A DNA stretch of 64,000 nt, from the NCBI GenBank assembly GCA_017549365.1, contig JAFYUZ010000007.1:17051-81050 (forward strand), read 5' to 3'. A model generated the notes under the pieces. The model ran no database searches, was not told the origin of the DNA, and saw nothing but the letters and a program-made list of their open reading frames with translations. The DNA comes from Clostridia bacterium. GTDB taxonomy: Bacteria > Bacillota > Clostridia > Oscillospirales > CAG-382. This document shows positions 54,015 through 63,253 of the stretch, piece after piece (the stretch's first letter is position 1; each line of letters begins with the position of its first letter). The translations under genes and the position numbers were made by a program.

Positions 54015-54713
54015 TCATCTGCACTCGGAAAGCTCCTTTTTTAGCTTTTCGAGTGCACTTTTTTCTATTCTTGAAACGTATGAGCGTGATATACCGAGTT
54101 TTGTTGCAACCTCTCTTTGAGTCAAAGCCTTTTTGCCTTCGCACAAGCCGTAGCGACATACAATGATTTCGCGTTCGCGATCGTCAAGTATTGTGTTTAC
54201 CGCGCGCAGCATCTTGTTGCTTTTTATTTTAAGATCAATATCGTCCGCAATGGTGTCCTCGCAGGCGATTATATCCATGTATGTAAGCGGATTTCCGTCC
54301 TTGTCAACTTCAACAGCGTCCGAAAGCGAAGTTTCAAGGGCGAATTTTTTCTTTGACCTGAAATACATAAGTATTTCGTTTTGCAGACATTTTCCCGCAT
54401 AGGTTGCAAAACGTGTGCCGTTTTCGGGATTGAAAGAATCGATGGCTTTTATAAGTCCTATCGTGCCTACCGAAATGATATCATCGTTTTCTGCACTTGC
54501 GGCAGAAGGATAATATTTTTTTGCAATGTGTGCAACAAGCCGCAGATTTCGTTCGATAAGTATGTCGCGCGCCGCTTTGTCTCCGTTTTTGCTTCGTTTA
54601 AAATATTCGCTTTCTTCCTTTGCAGAAAGGGGCGGGGGAAAGGCAGAATTTCCCGATACTTTCAAAAACAGAAAAATCACGTTTGAAAACAATGTTGACA
54701 GAAGAAAAGGCAT
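54015..54713 (-). CDS. sigK: RNA polymerase sigma-K factor, late mother-cell sporulation sigma
   Basis: Directs late mother-cell genes (coat, cortex maturation). The 232-residue product has a hydrophobic pro-sequence of about 20 residues (MPFLLSTLFSNVIFLFLKVS) like that removed by SpoIVFB in Bacillus, then region 1.2/2 (NLRLVAHIAKKYYP, GTIGLIKAIDSFNPENGTRFATYA) and region 4 (ALTQREVATKLGISRSYVSRIEKSALEKL). GGGAGA precedes ATG 54713. The gene is continuous; there is no skin-type insertion. Its last codons overlap a terminator that works on the other strand. Confidence 0.93.
   Translation of the reverse strand: MPFLLSTLFSNVIFLFLKVSGNSAFPPPLSAKEESEYFKRSKNGDKAARDILIERNLRLVAHIAKKYYPSAASAENDDIISVGTIGLIKAIDSFNPENGTRFATYAGKCLQNEILMYFRSKKKFALETSLSDAVEVDKDGNPLTYMDIIACEDTIADDIDLKIKSNKMLRAVNTILDDREREIIVCRYGLCEGKKALTQREVATKLGISRSYVSRIEKSALEKLKKELSECR
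54020..54064 (+). terminator. Plus-strand terminator inside the 3' end of sigK
   Basis: Fifteen-base-pair stem (54020-54034 with 54043-54057, one G-T pair), loop CCTTTTTT, then CTTTTTT. It lies 60 bases after the FTR-like gene and ends the redox operon. The minus strand has no T run after the stem, so it should not stop sigK transcription. Confidence 0.82.
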
Positions 54714-54744
54714 GTTTTTTCTCCCAAAAAGATGATAACACTGA

Positions 54745-54772
54745 TATTTTATGCAGCATTTTCTTCTCGGGT
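54745..54772 (-). promoter_or_regulatory. Candidate sigma-K-dependent promoter of sigK
   Basis: On the minus strand CATAAAATA matches the sigma-K -10 pattern CATANNNTA, and an ACC triplet (in GGTCACCC) lies 16 bases upstream as the -35 core. This would be the positive self-regulation known for sigK in Bacillus. A sigma-E reading is also possible. Confidence 0.4.
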
Positions 54773-54853
54773 GACCACAATTGTGATAAAATCGTTAAAA
54801 ATTTCGCAAATATCAAGAAAAGTTATAAAAAAATCAAAAAATGTATTTACTTT

Positions 54854-54883
54854 TTGACAAAAAAGTGGTATGATATCTATAAT
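54854..54883 (+). promoter_or_regulatory. Strong sigma-A promoter for PFOR
   Basis: Perfect TTGACA (54854-54859) and perfect TATAAT (54878-54883), gap 18 bases, with AAGGAGGATATA downstream. It fits a highly expressed enzyme. Confidence 0.75.
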
Positions 54884-54912
54884 TGAATATTTCAAGGAGG
54901 ATATATAAAACT

Positions 54913-57900
54913 ATGGCAAGAAAAAAGATTTCCATGGATGGTAACACAGCCGCCGCTCACGTAAGCTATGCCTTTACCGAAGTTGCTGCTATTTACCCCA
55001 TCACACCTTCCAGCCCCATGGCTGAAGTTACCGACACATGGTCGGCAACAGACAAGAACATCTTTGGCGAGCCCGCAAGAAACATCTTCGGCGATCGCGT
55101 AAAGATGGTCGAAATGCAGTCCGAAGGCGGTGCCGCAGGTGCTGTTCACGGCTCCCTCGCAGCAGGCGCTCTCACCACAACCTACACCGCATCTCAGGGT
55201 CTTCTCCTTATGATCCCCAACATGTACAAGATTGCGGGCGAACTTCTTCCCAACGTTATCCACGTTTCGGCAAGATGTGTTGCTTCCCACGCTCTTAACA
55301 TTTTCGGTGACCATTCGGACGTTTATGCCTGCCGTCAGACAGGTTATGCCATGATGGCAGAAACCAACCAGCAGGAAATCATGGACCTCGGTGCTGTTGC
55401 TCACCTTGCAACCATCAAGGGCAGAGTTCCTTTCCTCAACTTCTTCGACGGTTTCCGTACATCTCACGAAATCCAGAAGATCGAAGCTTGGGACTATGAA
55501 GACCTCAAGGAAATGGTTGACATGGACGCTGTTAAGGCTTTCCGTGAAAGATCCATCAACCCCGAACATCCCGTTCTCCGCGGCTCTGCAGAAAATGGCG
55601 ACATCTTCTTCCAGCACAGAGAAGCATGTAACACATATTACGATGCTCTTCCTGCTATCGTTGAAGAATACATGGACAAGGTTAATGCCAAGATCGGCAC
55701 AAACTACAAGCTCTTCAATTACTACGGTGCTCCCGATGCTGACAGAGTTATCATCGCTATGGGCTCGATCTGCGACGTTATCGAAGAAGTAATCGACTAC
55801 ATGAACGCACACGGCGAAAAGGTCGGTGTTATCAAGGTTCGTCTTTACAGACCTTTCGTTGCAGAAAAGCTTGTTGAAGCAATCCCCGCAACAGCTACAA
55901 AGATCGCAGTTCTTGACAGAACCAAGGAACCCGGCTCTCTCGGCGAACCTCTCTACCTCGACGTTGTAACAGCTCTCTCTGTTTGCGGCGTATCGGGCAA
56001 GACAGTTGTTGGCGGCCGTTATGGTCTCGGTTCTAAGGACACTCCTCCCGCAAGCGTATTCGCAGTTTACGAAAACCTTGCAAAGGACGCTCCCAAGAAT
56101 CACTTCACAATCGGTATCGTTGATGACGTTACAGGCCTTTCGCTCGACGAAAAGGAATGTCCCGACACAGCAGCAGCCGGCACAATCTCCTGCAAGTTCT
56201 GGGGTCTCGGCGGCGACGGTACTGTTGGTGCAAACAAGAACTCCATCAAGATCATCGGTGACCACACCGACAAGTATATCCAGGCATACTTCCAGTATGA
56301 CTCCAAGAAGACCGGCGGTATCACCATTTCTCACCTCAGATTCGGTGACAACGCAATCAAGTCTCCTTACTATATCAACAAGGCAAACTTCGTTGCCTGC
56401 CACAACGCTTCTTACATCCTCAAGGGTTATAAGATCGTTCAGGACGTTGTTCCCGGCGGTACATTCATGCTTGACTGCCAGTGGACACAGGACGAGCTCG
56501 ACGCTCACCTTCCCGCAACCGTTAAGTCCTACATCGCAAACAACAACGTTAAGTTCTACATCATCGATGCTACCAGCATCGCTGCAAAGCAGATCGGTAA
56601 CGCAAAGGTTAAGAACACTGTTCTTCAGTCCGCATTCTTTGCTCTTGCAAACATTCTTCCCAAGGATGACGCTGTTGAGTACATGAAGAAGATGGCATAC
56701 AAGTCCTACATCAAGAAGGGCGAAGCTATCGTTGAACTCAACTACAAGGCAATCGAGGCCGGTGCAAACGCTATGGTTGAAGTTGCTGTTCCCGCTGAAT
56801 GGAAGAACGCAGGCGAAACACCCAAGAAGGCAGCTGCAACAGGCACACGCAAGGAACTCGTTGACTTCGTTAACAACATCGTTGAACCCGTTTCTCTTAT
56901 GGACGGCGATTCGCTTCCCGTATCCGCATTCAAGGACATGGCTGACGGTACATTCCCTCAGGGTTCTGCTGCATACGAAAAGCGCGGCGTTGCAATTTCG
57001 GTTCCCGTATGGCACGCTGAAAACTGTATCCAGTGTAACAACTGTGCATTTGTTTGTCCTCATGCTACAATTCGTCCCTTCGCTCTCACAGCTGAAGAGG
57101 CAGAAAAGGCTCCCGCTCAGACAAAGTACACAGCAAAGCCCGTTATCAAGACAGAATACAAGTTCACAATGGCAATTAGCCCCATGGACTGTATGGGCTG
57201 TACTCTCTGTGTTAAGGCTTGTCCCGTAACAGCTAAGGCTGAAAAGGATGGCACACCCGAGAAGAAGGCTATCGAAATGACTGCTCAGGCAACTCAGCTC
57301 GATCAGCAGGAAGTATTCGATTACTGCGTAGCTTCGGTTTCCGAAAAGCCCGAACTTATCAACGCAACTGTTAAGGGCAGCCAGTTCAAGCAGCCCCTCC
57401 TCGAATTCTCCGGCTCTTGCGCAGGTTGTGCAGAAACATCCTACGCTCGTCTTATCACTCAGCTCTTCGGCGAAAGAATGTATATTTCCAACGCAACAGG
57501 TTGTTCTTCCATCTGGGGCGGCTCCGCACCTGCAACTCCTTACACAGTAAACAAGGAAACAGGCAAGGGTCCCGCATGGGCTAACTCCCTCTTCGAAGAT
57601 AACGCTGAACACGGTCTCGGTATGTACCTCGGTCAGAAGGCAATCCGCGAAAGACTCATTGCCAAGATCGAAGACATGATGGCTTCTGAAAAGGCATCTG
57701 CAGAATTCAAGGCGGCTGCTGAACAGTTCCTCGCAACCAAGAACGATGGTAAGGCAAACGACGAAGCTACAAAGGCTCTCGTTGTTGAACTTGAAAAGGC
57801 AGCAGCTCAGGGTTGCCCCGTAGCTCCTGCAATCCTCGCAGAAAAAGACTACCTCTCCAAGAAGTCCGTTTGGATCTTCGGTGGTGACGGTTGGGCTTAC

Positions 57901-58515
57901 GATATCGGTTTCGGTGGTCTTGACCACGTGCTTGCTTCCGGCGAAGATGTAAACATCATGGTATTCGATACCGAAGTTTACTCCAACACAGGCGGACAGG
58001 CTTCCAAGGCTTCCAACCTCGGTCAGGTTGCTCAGTTCGCAGCAGCAGGTAAGGCGATCGGCAAGAAGAACCTTGCAGAAATCGCTATGTCCTACGGCTA
58101 CGTATATGTTGCTCAGATCGCTATGGGCGCAGATATGAACCAGACTCTCAAGGCTCTTACAGAAGCAGAAGCTTATCCCGGACCTTCCATCATCATCGGC
58201 TACGCTCCTTGTGAAATGCACGGTGTTAAGGGTGGCATGGTTAACTGCCAGCTCGAAATGAAGAAGGCAGTTGAAGCAGGTTACTGGCAGATGTTCCGTT
58301 ACAATCCTGCTCTCAAGGCAGAAGGCAAGAGCGCATTCACTCTTGACTCCAAGGAACCCACAGCTAACTACATCGACTTCATCAAGAGCGAAACACGTTA
58401 TGCTCGTCTTGCTCAGCTCTTCCCCGAAAGAGCAGAAGAGCTCTTCGCTAAGGCTGAAGTAAAGGCTAAGGAAAAGTACGAAAGACTTGTTAAGTTCACA
58501 GAACTTTACAAATAA
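54913..58515 (+). CDS. nifJ: Pyruvate:ferredoxin (flavodoxin) oxidoreductase, one-chain form
   Basis: Splits pyruvate with CoA into acetyl-CoA and CO2 and reduces ferredoxin, the central step of fermentation in Clostridia. The 1,200 residues contain domain I with YPITPSSPMAE (substrate-side motif), domain II/III, a ferredoxin domain with two 4Fe-4S motifs (CIQCNNCAFVCP near 706 and CMGCTLCVKACP near 758), CAGCAE, and the TPP motif GDGWAYDIGFGG near 991. All are intact. ATG 54913 follows AAGGAGGATATA. Very strong codon bias shows high expression. It stands alone between a promoter and a terminator. Confidence 0.98.
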   Translation: MARKKISMDGNTAAAHVSYAFTEVAAIYPITPSSPMAEVTDTWSATDKNIFGEPARNIFGDRVKMVEMQSEGGAAGAVHGSLAAGALTTTYTASQGLLLMIPNMYKIAGELLPNVIHVSARCVASHALNIFGDHSDVYACRQTGYAMMAETNQQEIMDLGAVAHLATIKGRVPFLNFFDGFRTSHEIQKIEAWDYEDLKEMVDMDAVKAFRERSINPEHPVLRGSAENGDIFFQHREACNTYYDALPAIVEEYMDKVNAKIGTNYKLFNYYGAPDADRVIIAMGSICDVIEEVIDYMNAHGEKVGVIKVRLYRPFVAEKLVEAIPATATKIAVLDRTKEPGSLGEPLYLDVVTALSVCGVSGKTVVGGRYGLGSKDTPPASVFAVYENLAKDAPKNHFTIGIVDDVTGLSLDEKECPDTAAAGTISCKFWGLGGDGTVGANKNSIKIIGDHTDKYIQAYFQYDSKKTGGITISHLRFGDNAIKSPYYINKANFVACHNASYILKGYKIVQDVVPGGTFMLDCQWTQDELDAHLPATVKSYIANNNVKFYIIDATSIAAKQIGNAKVKNTVLQSAFFALANILPKDDAVEYMKKMAYKSYIKKGEAIVELNYKAIEAGANAMVEVAVPAEWKNAGETPKKAAATGTRKELVDFVNNIVEPVSLMDGDSLPVSAFKDMADGTFPQGSAAYEKRGVAISVPVWHAENCIQCNNCAFVCPHATIRPFALTAEEAEKAPAQTKYTAKPVIKTEYKFTMAISPMDCMGCTLCVKACPVTAKAEKDGTPEKKAIEMTAQATQLDQQEVFDYCVASVSEKPELINATVKGSQFKQPLLEFSGSCAGCAETSYARLITQLFGERMYISNATGCSSIWGGSAPATPYTVNKETGKGPAWANSLFEDNAEHGLGMYLGQKAIRERLIAKIEDMMASEKASAEFKAAAEQFLATKNDGKANDEATKALVVELEKAAAQGCPVAPAILAEKDYLSKKSVWIFGGDGWAYDIGFGGLDHVLASGEDVNIMVFDTEVYSNTGGQASKASNLGQVAQFAAAGKAIGKKNLAEIAMSYGYVYVAQIAMGADMNQTLKALTEAEAYPGPSIIIGYAPCEMHGVKGGMVNCQLEMKKAVEAGYWQMFRYNPALKAEGKSAFTLDSKEPTANYIDFIKSETRYARLAQLFPERAEELFAKAEVKAKEKYERLVKFTELYK

Positions 58516-58533
58516 TTCGCAATAAACATTATC

Positions 58534-58567
58534 CCCCTGCTTGCCATTGCGGCAGGCAGGGGATTTT
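58534..58567 (+). terminator. Terminator after PFOR
   Basis: Twelve-base-pair stem with one G-T pair (58534-58545 with 58551-58562), loop ATTGC, followed by ATTTTG. Confidence 0.85.
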
Positions 58568-58643
58568 GTAAAAAAGCAGTATGCGAAGCTTTGTCTTTGA
58601 CTTTTTCAAAGGCAAATCTTTGCATCACTGTTTTGGAGGGTAT

Positions 58644-60068
58644 ATGAAATATCGTGTTTTTGTTAACCGTTCCGAAATAGATGTTTTTCCCGTTCGCGTT
58701 TCTGCATATCCCATAAACCGCGTGTGGCCGGGAAAACAAAGAGATATATCCCAAACGGAGATAGCCTATTTCGCTGGTTTCGATATTTTGAAGACTTCTG
58801 AAATTGAAGTTGAGGTTCTTGATTGCAATATCCAAACTGTAAAGATCAGACCTCTTGCCAAAGGTATTTCTTTCAAACGTGACCAAAACAAGATATCTTT
58901 CCGCTTGTCCGAGCCTGTATCGGTAACTGTTGAGATCAACGGCTACCACGAAGCTCTTGCTATTTTTGCCGATCCTCCTTTTGTTTACGAGCCGCATGAA
59001 AATGACATATATTTTGCTGCTGGCATACACCACGCAGGGCTTATCGTACCCAAAAGCGGTCAAAGAGTTGTTTTTGAACGCGGAGCGATCGTGTATGGCG
59101 TAATATATATGAAGGATTCTGACAACGTTCAGGTAATCGGCAGGGGAGTGCTTGATTCCTCTCCTTACCGAAGAAATAACGACACCAACGGCACAGATGG
59201 GCACGAAGTTACAGAAGCTCTTAAAAAGCTTGATATCACACCGCGAGACGTGCAATATGCAGGTTCTTTCACGGCATACAATTGTAGAAACCTTGTGGTT
59301 GACGGTGTAATCTTTGTTGATTCGCCCCTGTGGACAGTTATTGTCCGCAATGGTTGTAACAACGTTTTGATAAACAATATCAAGATAATCGGTCAATGGA
59401 GATATAATTCCGACGGCGTTGATATCTGTGCATCGAATAACGTGGTGCTTCAAAACAGTTTTATCCGTTCTTACGATGACTGCGTTGTTGTCCGCGCTCC
59501 TCATCTTGACGGTGAGACAGGCGGTTGTTCGGATATAATCGTTAGAAATAACACTCTGTGGTGCGATTGGGGAAAGAATCTTGAAATATGGTCGGGAAAA
59601 TTTGATAGTATAATCAAAAACGTTGTGTTTGAAGATAATTATCTTATCCATGTCGCATGTAATGCCATAAGTATAGACACATGGTACGGAAGCGACAGTA
59701 TCACGGTTGAAAATATATCGTATGACCGCATATATGTAGAGCACGATGAAGACCACCTTCCGATGCAATATAATGATGCTGACGGAGCGGAATATGACTA
59801 TTCCCGAAAGGGTGATTTGAGTGATATGCGTCTTTTGTGTGTTCTTGTCGGAAGATTGGGAAAAGATCTCGGAAACCAACAATTCGACTTCAACGTAGAC
59901 ACAAGTCACTTTGATATTCGTTACAGAAACATCAGCTTTAACAACATTTACTCAACAACAAAGCTTTCGAATCCGTATTACATCATTCCCGAAAAACTTT
60001 CGGAGCTTTCAAATGTGACAATCGACGGAATTGATTATAAGGAGTATATACAGAATGAAAAAAATTAA
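58644..60068 (+). CDS. Glycoside hydrolase family 28-like protein, probably cytoplasmic
   Basis: The 474-residue protein has an N-terminal beta-rich domain (about 1-110) and a right-handed beta-helix like polygalacturonases. The GH28-type motifs NSDGVDIC and SYDDCVVVR (catalytic Asp pair) are present, but the classical GHG and RIK motifs are not; the equivalent stretch reads WCDWGKNLEIW. This points to a divergent GH28 branch with a non-pectin or oligosaccharide substrate. No signal peptide is seen. GGAGGG precedes ATG 58644. The last 14 bases overlap the next gene. Confidence 0.85.
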   Translation: MKYRVFVNRSEIDVFPVRVSAYPINRVWPGKQRDISQTEIAYFAGFDILKTSEIEVEVLDCNIQTVKIRPLAKGISFKRDQNKISFRLSEPVSVTVEINGYHEALAIFADPPFVYEPHENDIYFAAGIHHAGLIVPKSGQRVVFERGAIVYGVIYMKDSDNVQVIGRGVLDSSPYRRNNDTNGTDGHEVTEALKKLDITPRDVQYAGSFTAYNCRNLVVDGVIFVDSPLWTVIVRNGCNNVLINNIKIIGQWRYNSDGVDICASNNVVLQNSFIRSYDDCVVVRAPHLDGETGGCSDIIVRNNTLWCDWGKNLEIWSGKFDSIIKNVVFEDNYLIHVACNAISIDTWYGSDSITVENISYDRIYVEHDEDHLPMQYNDADGAEYDYSRKGDLSDMRLLCVLVGRLGKDLGNQQFDFNVDTSHFDIRYRNISFNNIYSTTKLSNPYYIIPEKLSELSNVTIDGIDYKEYIQNEKN

Positions 60069-60441
60069 AATTTTTGCACTTGTTCTGTGCATCCTTTCGT
60101 CTCTTGCGTGTTTTTCGTGCAAAAACGAAAAGGTTGATATTTCGGGCTATTACACGGCAGACAAAATGAACACCCTGTACTATTTTTCGCCCGATGGAAA
60201 GATATACGAAAACGAATCGTTCGAAAGCTTTTCGTGCTATGAGGTGCAGGGAGACAAACTTATCACCTACATCGAAGGCGCAAGAGAAGCGTCCGAAATG
60301 GCTTTTCCCTTCAAGCTTACCGACGAGGGATTTATGATGGGAGAGCTTGAATACAGAAAAATTCCCGATCCCGAACCATATAACCCCGACAAGGGCGGGG
60401 AAGAGCAAACACCCGAAGAGGAACAGAATGAAAACAGTTAA
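60055..60441 (+). CDS. Small predicted lipoprotein, function unknown
   Basis: The 128-residue protein begins with a lipoprotein signal peptide ([19 protein letters not shown], or the next FSC as lipid-bearing Cys). The rest has a simple beta pattern, such as [23 protein letters not shown] and an acidic Pro/Glu-rich tail. It resembles small ligand-binding or unknown lipoproteins; I do not recognise a family. AAGGAG precedes ATG 60055. It overlaps the GH28-like gene upstream and rnhA downstream by 14 bases each. Confidence 0.75.
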   Translation: MKKIKIFALVLCILSSLACFSCKNEKVDISGYYTADKMNTLYYFSPDGKIYENESFESFSCYEVQGDKLITYIEGAREASEMAFPFKLTDEGFMMGELEYRKIPDPEPYNPDKGGEEQTPEEEQNENS

Positions 60442-60865
60442 CGTATACACAGACGGCGCCTGCCGCGGAAATCCCGGCAAGGGCGGATGGGGCGCCATAC
60501 TCGAATACAACGGCAAGCGCCGTGAAATGTCAGGCGGCGAGCGCGAAACCACCAACAATCGAATGGAGCTTACGGCGGTCATAGAAGCCCTGTCGGCTCT
60601 CAAAGAACCTTGCGAAGTAAATCTTTACAGCGACTCAAAATATGTCATAGACGGCCTCTCAAAGGGCTGGGCACAGGGCTGGAAAAAGAATGGCTGGAAA
60701 AAGTCTGATAAATCTCCTGCTCTCAACCCCGAGCTTTGGGACAAGCTGTTGGAGCTTTCGGAAAAACACAAGCTTAATTATTTTTGGATAAAAGGTCACG
60801 ACGGTCACCCCGAAAACGAGCGTTGCGACACCCTTGCCACAACAGAGGCAGATAAATTCAACTAA
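60428..60865 (+). CDS. rnhA: Ribonuclease HI
   Basis: Cuts RNA in RNA-DNA hybrids. The 145-residue protein has [16 protein letters not shown] (first catalytic Asp), [13 protein letters not shown] (Glu), [16 protein letters not shown] (Asp) and [18 protein letters not shown] (His and last Asp): all catalytic residues are present. ATG 60428 lies inside the lipoprotein gene; upstream frame to 60347 is within that gene. Twenty-six bases separate it from metY. Confidence 0.96.
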   Translation: MKTVNVYTDGACRGNPGKGGWGAILEYNGKRREMSGGERETTNNRMELTAVIEALSALKEPCEVNLYSDSKYVIDGLSKGWAQGWKKNGWKKSDKSPALNPELWDKLLELSEKHKLNYFWIKGHDGHPENERCDTLATTEADKFN

Positions 60866-60891
60866 AATACAATATCAAGGAGGATATAAAA

Positions 60892-62166
60892 ATGAGCTAC
60901 AAGAAGGAAACACAATGCGTACAGGCGGGCTACACACCTGGAAACGGTGAGCCCAGAGTTTTGCCCATATATCAGAGCACCACATACAAATACGATTCTT
61001 CCGAACACCTCGGAAAGCTTTTTGACCTCGAGGCGGACGGACATATGTATTCGAGAATCTCTAACCCCACCGTATCGTGCGTTGAAGAAAAAATTGCGGC
61101 GCTCGAGGGCGGTGTCGGTGCACTTTGTACCACTTCCGGTCAGGCGGCAAACCTGCTTGCCATTCTCAATATAACATCATCGGGCGAAAACTTTGTTTCT
61201 CTTTCGTCTATCTACGGCGGCACCATCAACCTTTTTGCCGTTACCCTCAAAAGACTCGGTATCGAAGTCCGCTTTATCACTCCCGATATGACAGACGAAC
61301 AGGTCGAAGCTCTTTTTGACGACAAGACCCGCCTTGTTTTCGGCGAAACCATCGCAAACCCCGCACTTGACGTTCTTGATATCGAAAAGTATGCAAAGCT
61401 CGCTCACGCACACAACATTCCTCTTGTTGTGGACAACACCTTTGCAACTCCCGTTCTCTGCCGTCCCTTCGAATTCGGCGCAGACATAGTTGTACATTCC
61501 ACAACAAAGTACATGGACGGTCAGGCGACCGTTGTGGGCGGCGTTATCGTTGACAGCGGAAACTTCGACTGGACTGTGGACAACAAGTTCCCCGGCCTTA
61601 CAGAGCCCGACGAATCTTACCACGGCGTTGTTTACACAAAGAACTTTGGCAAAGCGGCGTATATCACAAAGGCGCGCGTTCAGCTTATGCGTGACTTTGG
61701 TGTTCTTCCTCCCGCAATTTCCGCTTTTCTTCTCAATTCGGGACTTACTACACTTCATCTTCGTATGGAACGCCATTCCGAAAACGCTCTTAAAGTTGCA
61801 AAGTATCTTGAAAACAACGATAAGGTTGCGTGGGTAAATTATCCCGGACTTGAATCGAGCAAAGACTATGCTCTTGCACAGAAATATCTTCCCGATGGAT
61901 GCAGCGGTGTTATATCGTTCGGCGTAAAGGGCGGAAGAGATGCCGCAGTTAAGTTTATGGATAGCTTAAAGCTTGCCGCCATCGTTGTGCACGTTGCCGA
62001 TGCAAGAACCTGCGTGCTTCATCCCGCAAGCACCACCCACAGACAGCTCACCGACGAACAGCTTGTTGCTGCGGGCATCGGCGCTGACCTTGTGCGTATG
62101 TCCATCGGTATTGAAAATGTCGATGATATTATCGCAGATATCGAGCAGGCACTTTGCCAAGCATAA
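60892..62166 (+). CDS. metY: O-acetylhomoserine sulfhydrylase
   Basis: PLP enzyme that joins O-acetylhomoserine with sulfide to give homocysteine. The 424-residue protein matches the Cys/Met-metabolism PLP family: [36 protein letters not shown] and [16 protein letters not shown] (PLP lysine). Strong AAGGAGGATATA precedes ATG 60892. metA, which makes the acetylated substrate, follows by 24 bases, so the two form a direct-sulfhydrylation route to methionine. No SAM riboswitch or T-box lies upstream. Confidence 0.95.
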   Translation: MSYKKETQCVQAGYTPGNGEPRVLPIYQSTTYKYDSSEHLGKLFDLEADGHMYSRISNPTVSCVEEKIAALEGGVGALCTTSGQAANLLAILNITSSGENFVSLSSIYGGTINLFAVTLKRLGIEVRFITPDMTDEQVEALFDDKTRLVFGETIANPALDVLDIEKYAKLAHAHNIPLVVDNTFATPVLCRPFEFGADIVVHSTTKYMDGQATVVGGVIVDSGNFDWTVDNKFPGLTEPDESYHGVVYTKNFGKAAYITKARVQLMRDFGVLPPAISAFLLNSGLTTLHLRMERHSENALKVAKYLENNDKVAWVNYPGLESSKDYALAQKYLPDGCSGVISFGVKGGRDAAVKFMDSLKLAAIVVHVADARTCVLHPASTTHRQLTDEQLVAAGIGADLVRMSIGIENVDDIIADIEQALCQA

Positions 62167-62190
62167 ATAAAATTTACCCGGAGACCAGAA

Positions 62191-63123
62191 ATGCCAATCA
62201 AAATCCCAAACGATCTTCCTGCCACAAAAACCCTTGGCGAGGAAAATATATTTGTAATAACAGAAACTCGGGCTATCACCCAGGACATTCGACCTTTGCA
62301 TATTCTCATCCTCAACCTCATGCCCACCAAGATCGTCACAGAAACTCAGCTTGCGCGCATTCTTGGCAACACCCCTTTGCAGGTAGAGCTTGACTTTTTG
62401 CAGACTGCCACACACAAATCCACCCACACCTCGCAAGAGCACATGATCGCTTTTTACAAGACCTTTGACGAGGTGCGTGACAAAAAGTTTGACGGCATGA
62501 TTATCACGGGCGCTCCCGTTGAGCACCTTGAATTTGAAAAGGTAAACTATTGGGACGAGCTTTGTGAGATAATGGAATGGAGCAAGACCCACGTAACCAG
62601 CACTTTCCATATCTGCTGGGGTGCGCAGGCGGGACTTTATTATCACTACGGTGTAAAAAAAGTGCCCCTTGAAAAGAAGATGTTCGGCGTTTTCAAGCAC
62701 ACCATCGAATATAAAAATTCAATCCTTTTCAGAGGAGTAGACGACGAGTTCTATGCCCCCCATTCGCGTCACACAACAGTGCTTCGCGAGGATATAGAAG
62801 CAGTGCCCGAGCTTCGCATTCTTGCCTCCTCCGAAAAAGCAGGCATATACGCCGTCTCCACCGATATGGGCAAGCAGATTTTCATCACGGGTCATTCGGA
62901 ATACGATGCCGACACTTTGAAAAAAGAGTATTTCCGCGACAAGAACGCAGGACTTGACATCGACGTTCCTTATAACTATTTCCCCGATGACGACGATACA
63001 AAAGAACCCTTGAATCTGTGGCGAAGCCACGCAAATCTTCTCTTTTCCAACTGGCTCAACTATTACGTCTACCAGACGACTCCTTACGATATCAACGCCA
63101 TCAACGGAAAAGCACATCATTAA
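62191..63123 (+). CDS. metA: Homoserine O-acetyltransferase, MetA family
   Basis: Activates homoserine for methionine synthesis. The 310-residue protein has the catalytic Cys at 142 (HICWGAQAG) and the family blocks [11 protein letters not shown] and NLMPTK. Residue 111, in TGAPVE, is glutamate. In the Bacillus cereus enzyme Glu111 selects acetyl-CoA, while Gly there in Escherichia coli selects succinyl-CoA, so I predict O-acetylhomoserine as product. This agrees with metY next to it. Annotation tools may call it succinyltransferase. Confidence 0.95.
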   Translation: MPIKIPNDLPATKTLGEENIFVITETRAITQDIRPLHILILNLMPTKIVTETQLARILGNTPLQVELDFLQTATHKSTHTSQEHMIAFYKTFDEVRDKKFDGMIITGAPVEHLEFEKVNYWDELCEIMEWSKTHVTSTFHICWGAQAGLYYHYGVKKVPLEKKMFGVFKHTIEYKNSILFRGVDDEFYAPHSRHTTVLREDIEAVPELRILASSEKAGIYAVSTDMGKQIFITGHSEYDADTLKKEYFRDKNAGLDIDVPYNYFPDDDDTKEPLNLWRSHANLLFSNWLNYYVYQTTPYDINAINGKAHH

Positions 63124-63128
63124 AAACG

Positions 63129-63161
63129 ACAGCACCGCAGTTTTTCGCGGTGCTGTTTTTG
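63129..63161 (+). terminator. Terminator after metA
   Basis: Perfect ten-base-pair stem ACAGCACCGC/GCGGTGCTGT (63129-63138 with 63147-63156), eight-base loop and T run. Confidence 0.88.
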
Positions 63162-63194
63162 GATCGGAATATACAAATTGTATCAGAACTTACA

Positions 63195-63222
63195 TTTACT
63201 TTTTTTCTGCGATGACTATAAT
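63195..63222 (+). promoter_or_regulatory. Promoter for the epimerase gene
   Basis: TTTACT (63195-63200), 16 bases, TATAAT (63217-63222); AGGAG follows before ATG 63254. Confidence 0.55.
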
Positions 63223-63253
63223 TGCATTATAAGAAAAAATCAGGAGTACAGAT

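Noticed and set aside
54015..54713. Skin-type prophage insertion in sigK
   Set aside because: The reading frame is continuous from the pro-sequence to region 4 and there is no recombinase gene nearby.
54892..58221. A 1,109-codon open frame on the minus strand opposite PFOR
   Set aside because: The PFOR protein has intact motifs on the plus strand. The opposite frame is open only because the strongly biased codons of PFOR rarely give stops in reverse; its translation has no recognisable domain and an odd Cys/Val-rich composition.
58506..59909. A 467-codon open frame opposite the GH28-like gene
   Set aside because: The plus-strand protein has family motifs, a ribosome site and coupling to downstream genes; the opposite product has no recognisable features.
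60866..60891. SAM riboswitch or T-box ahead of metY
   Set aside because: Only 26 bases lie between rnhA and metY, filled mostly by the ribosome site.
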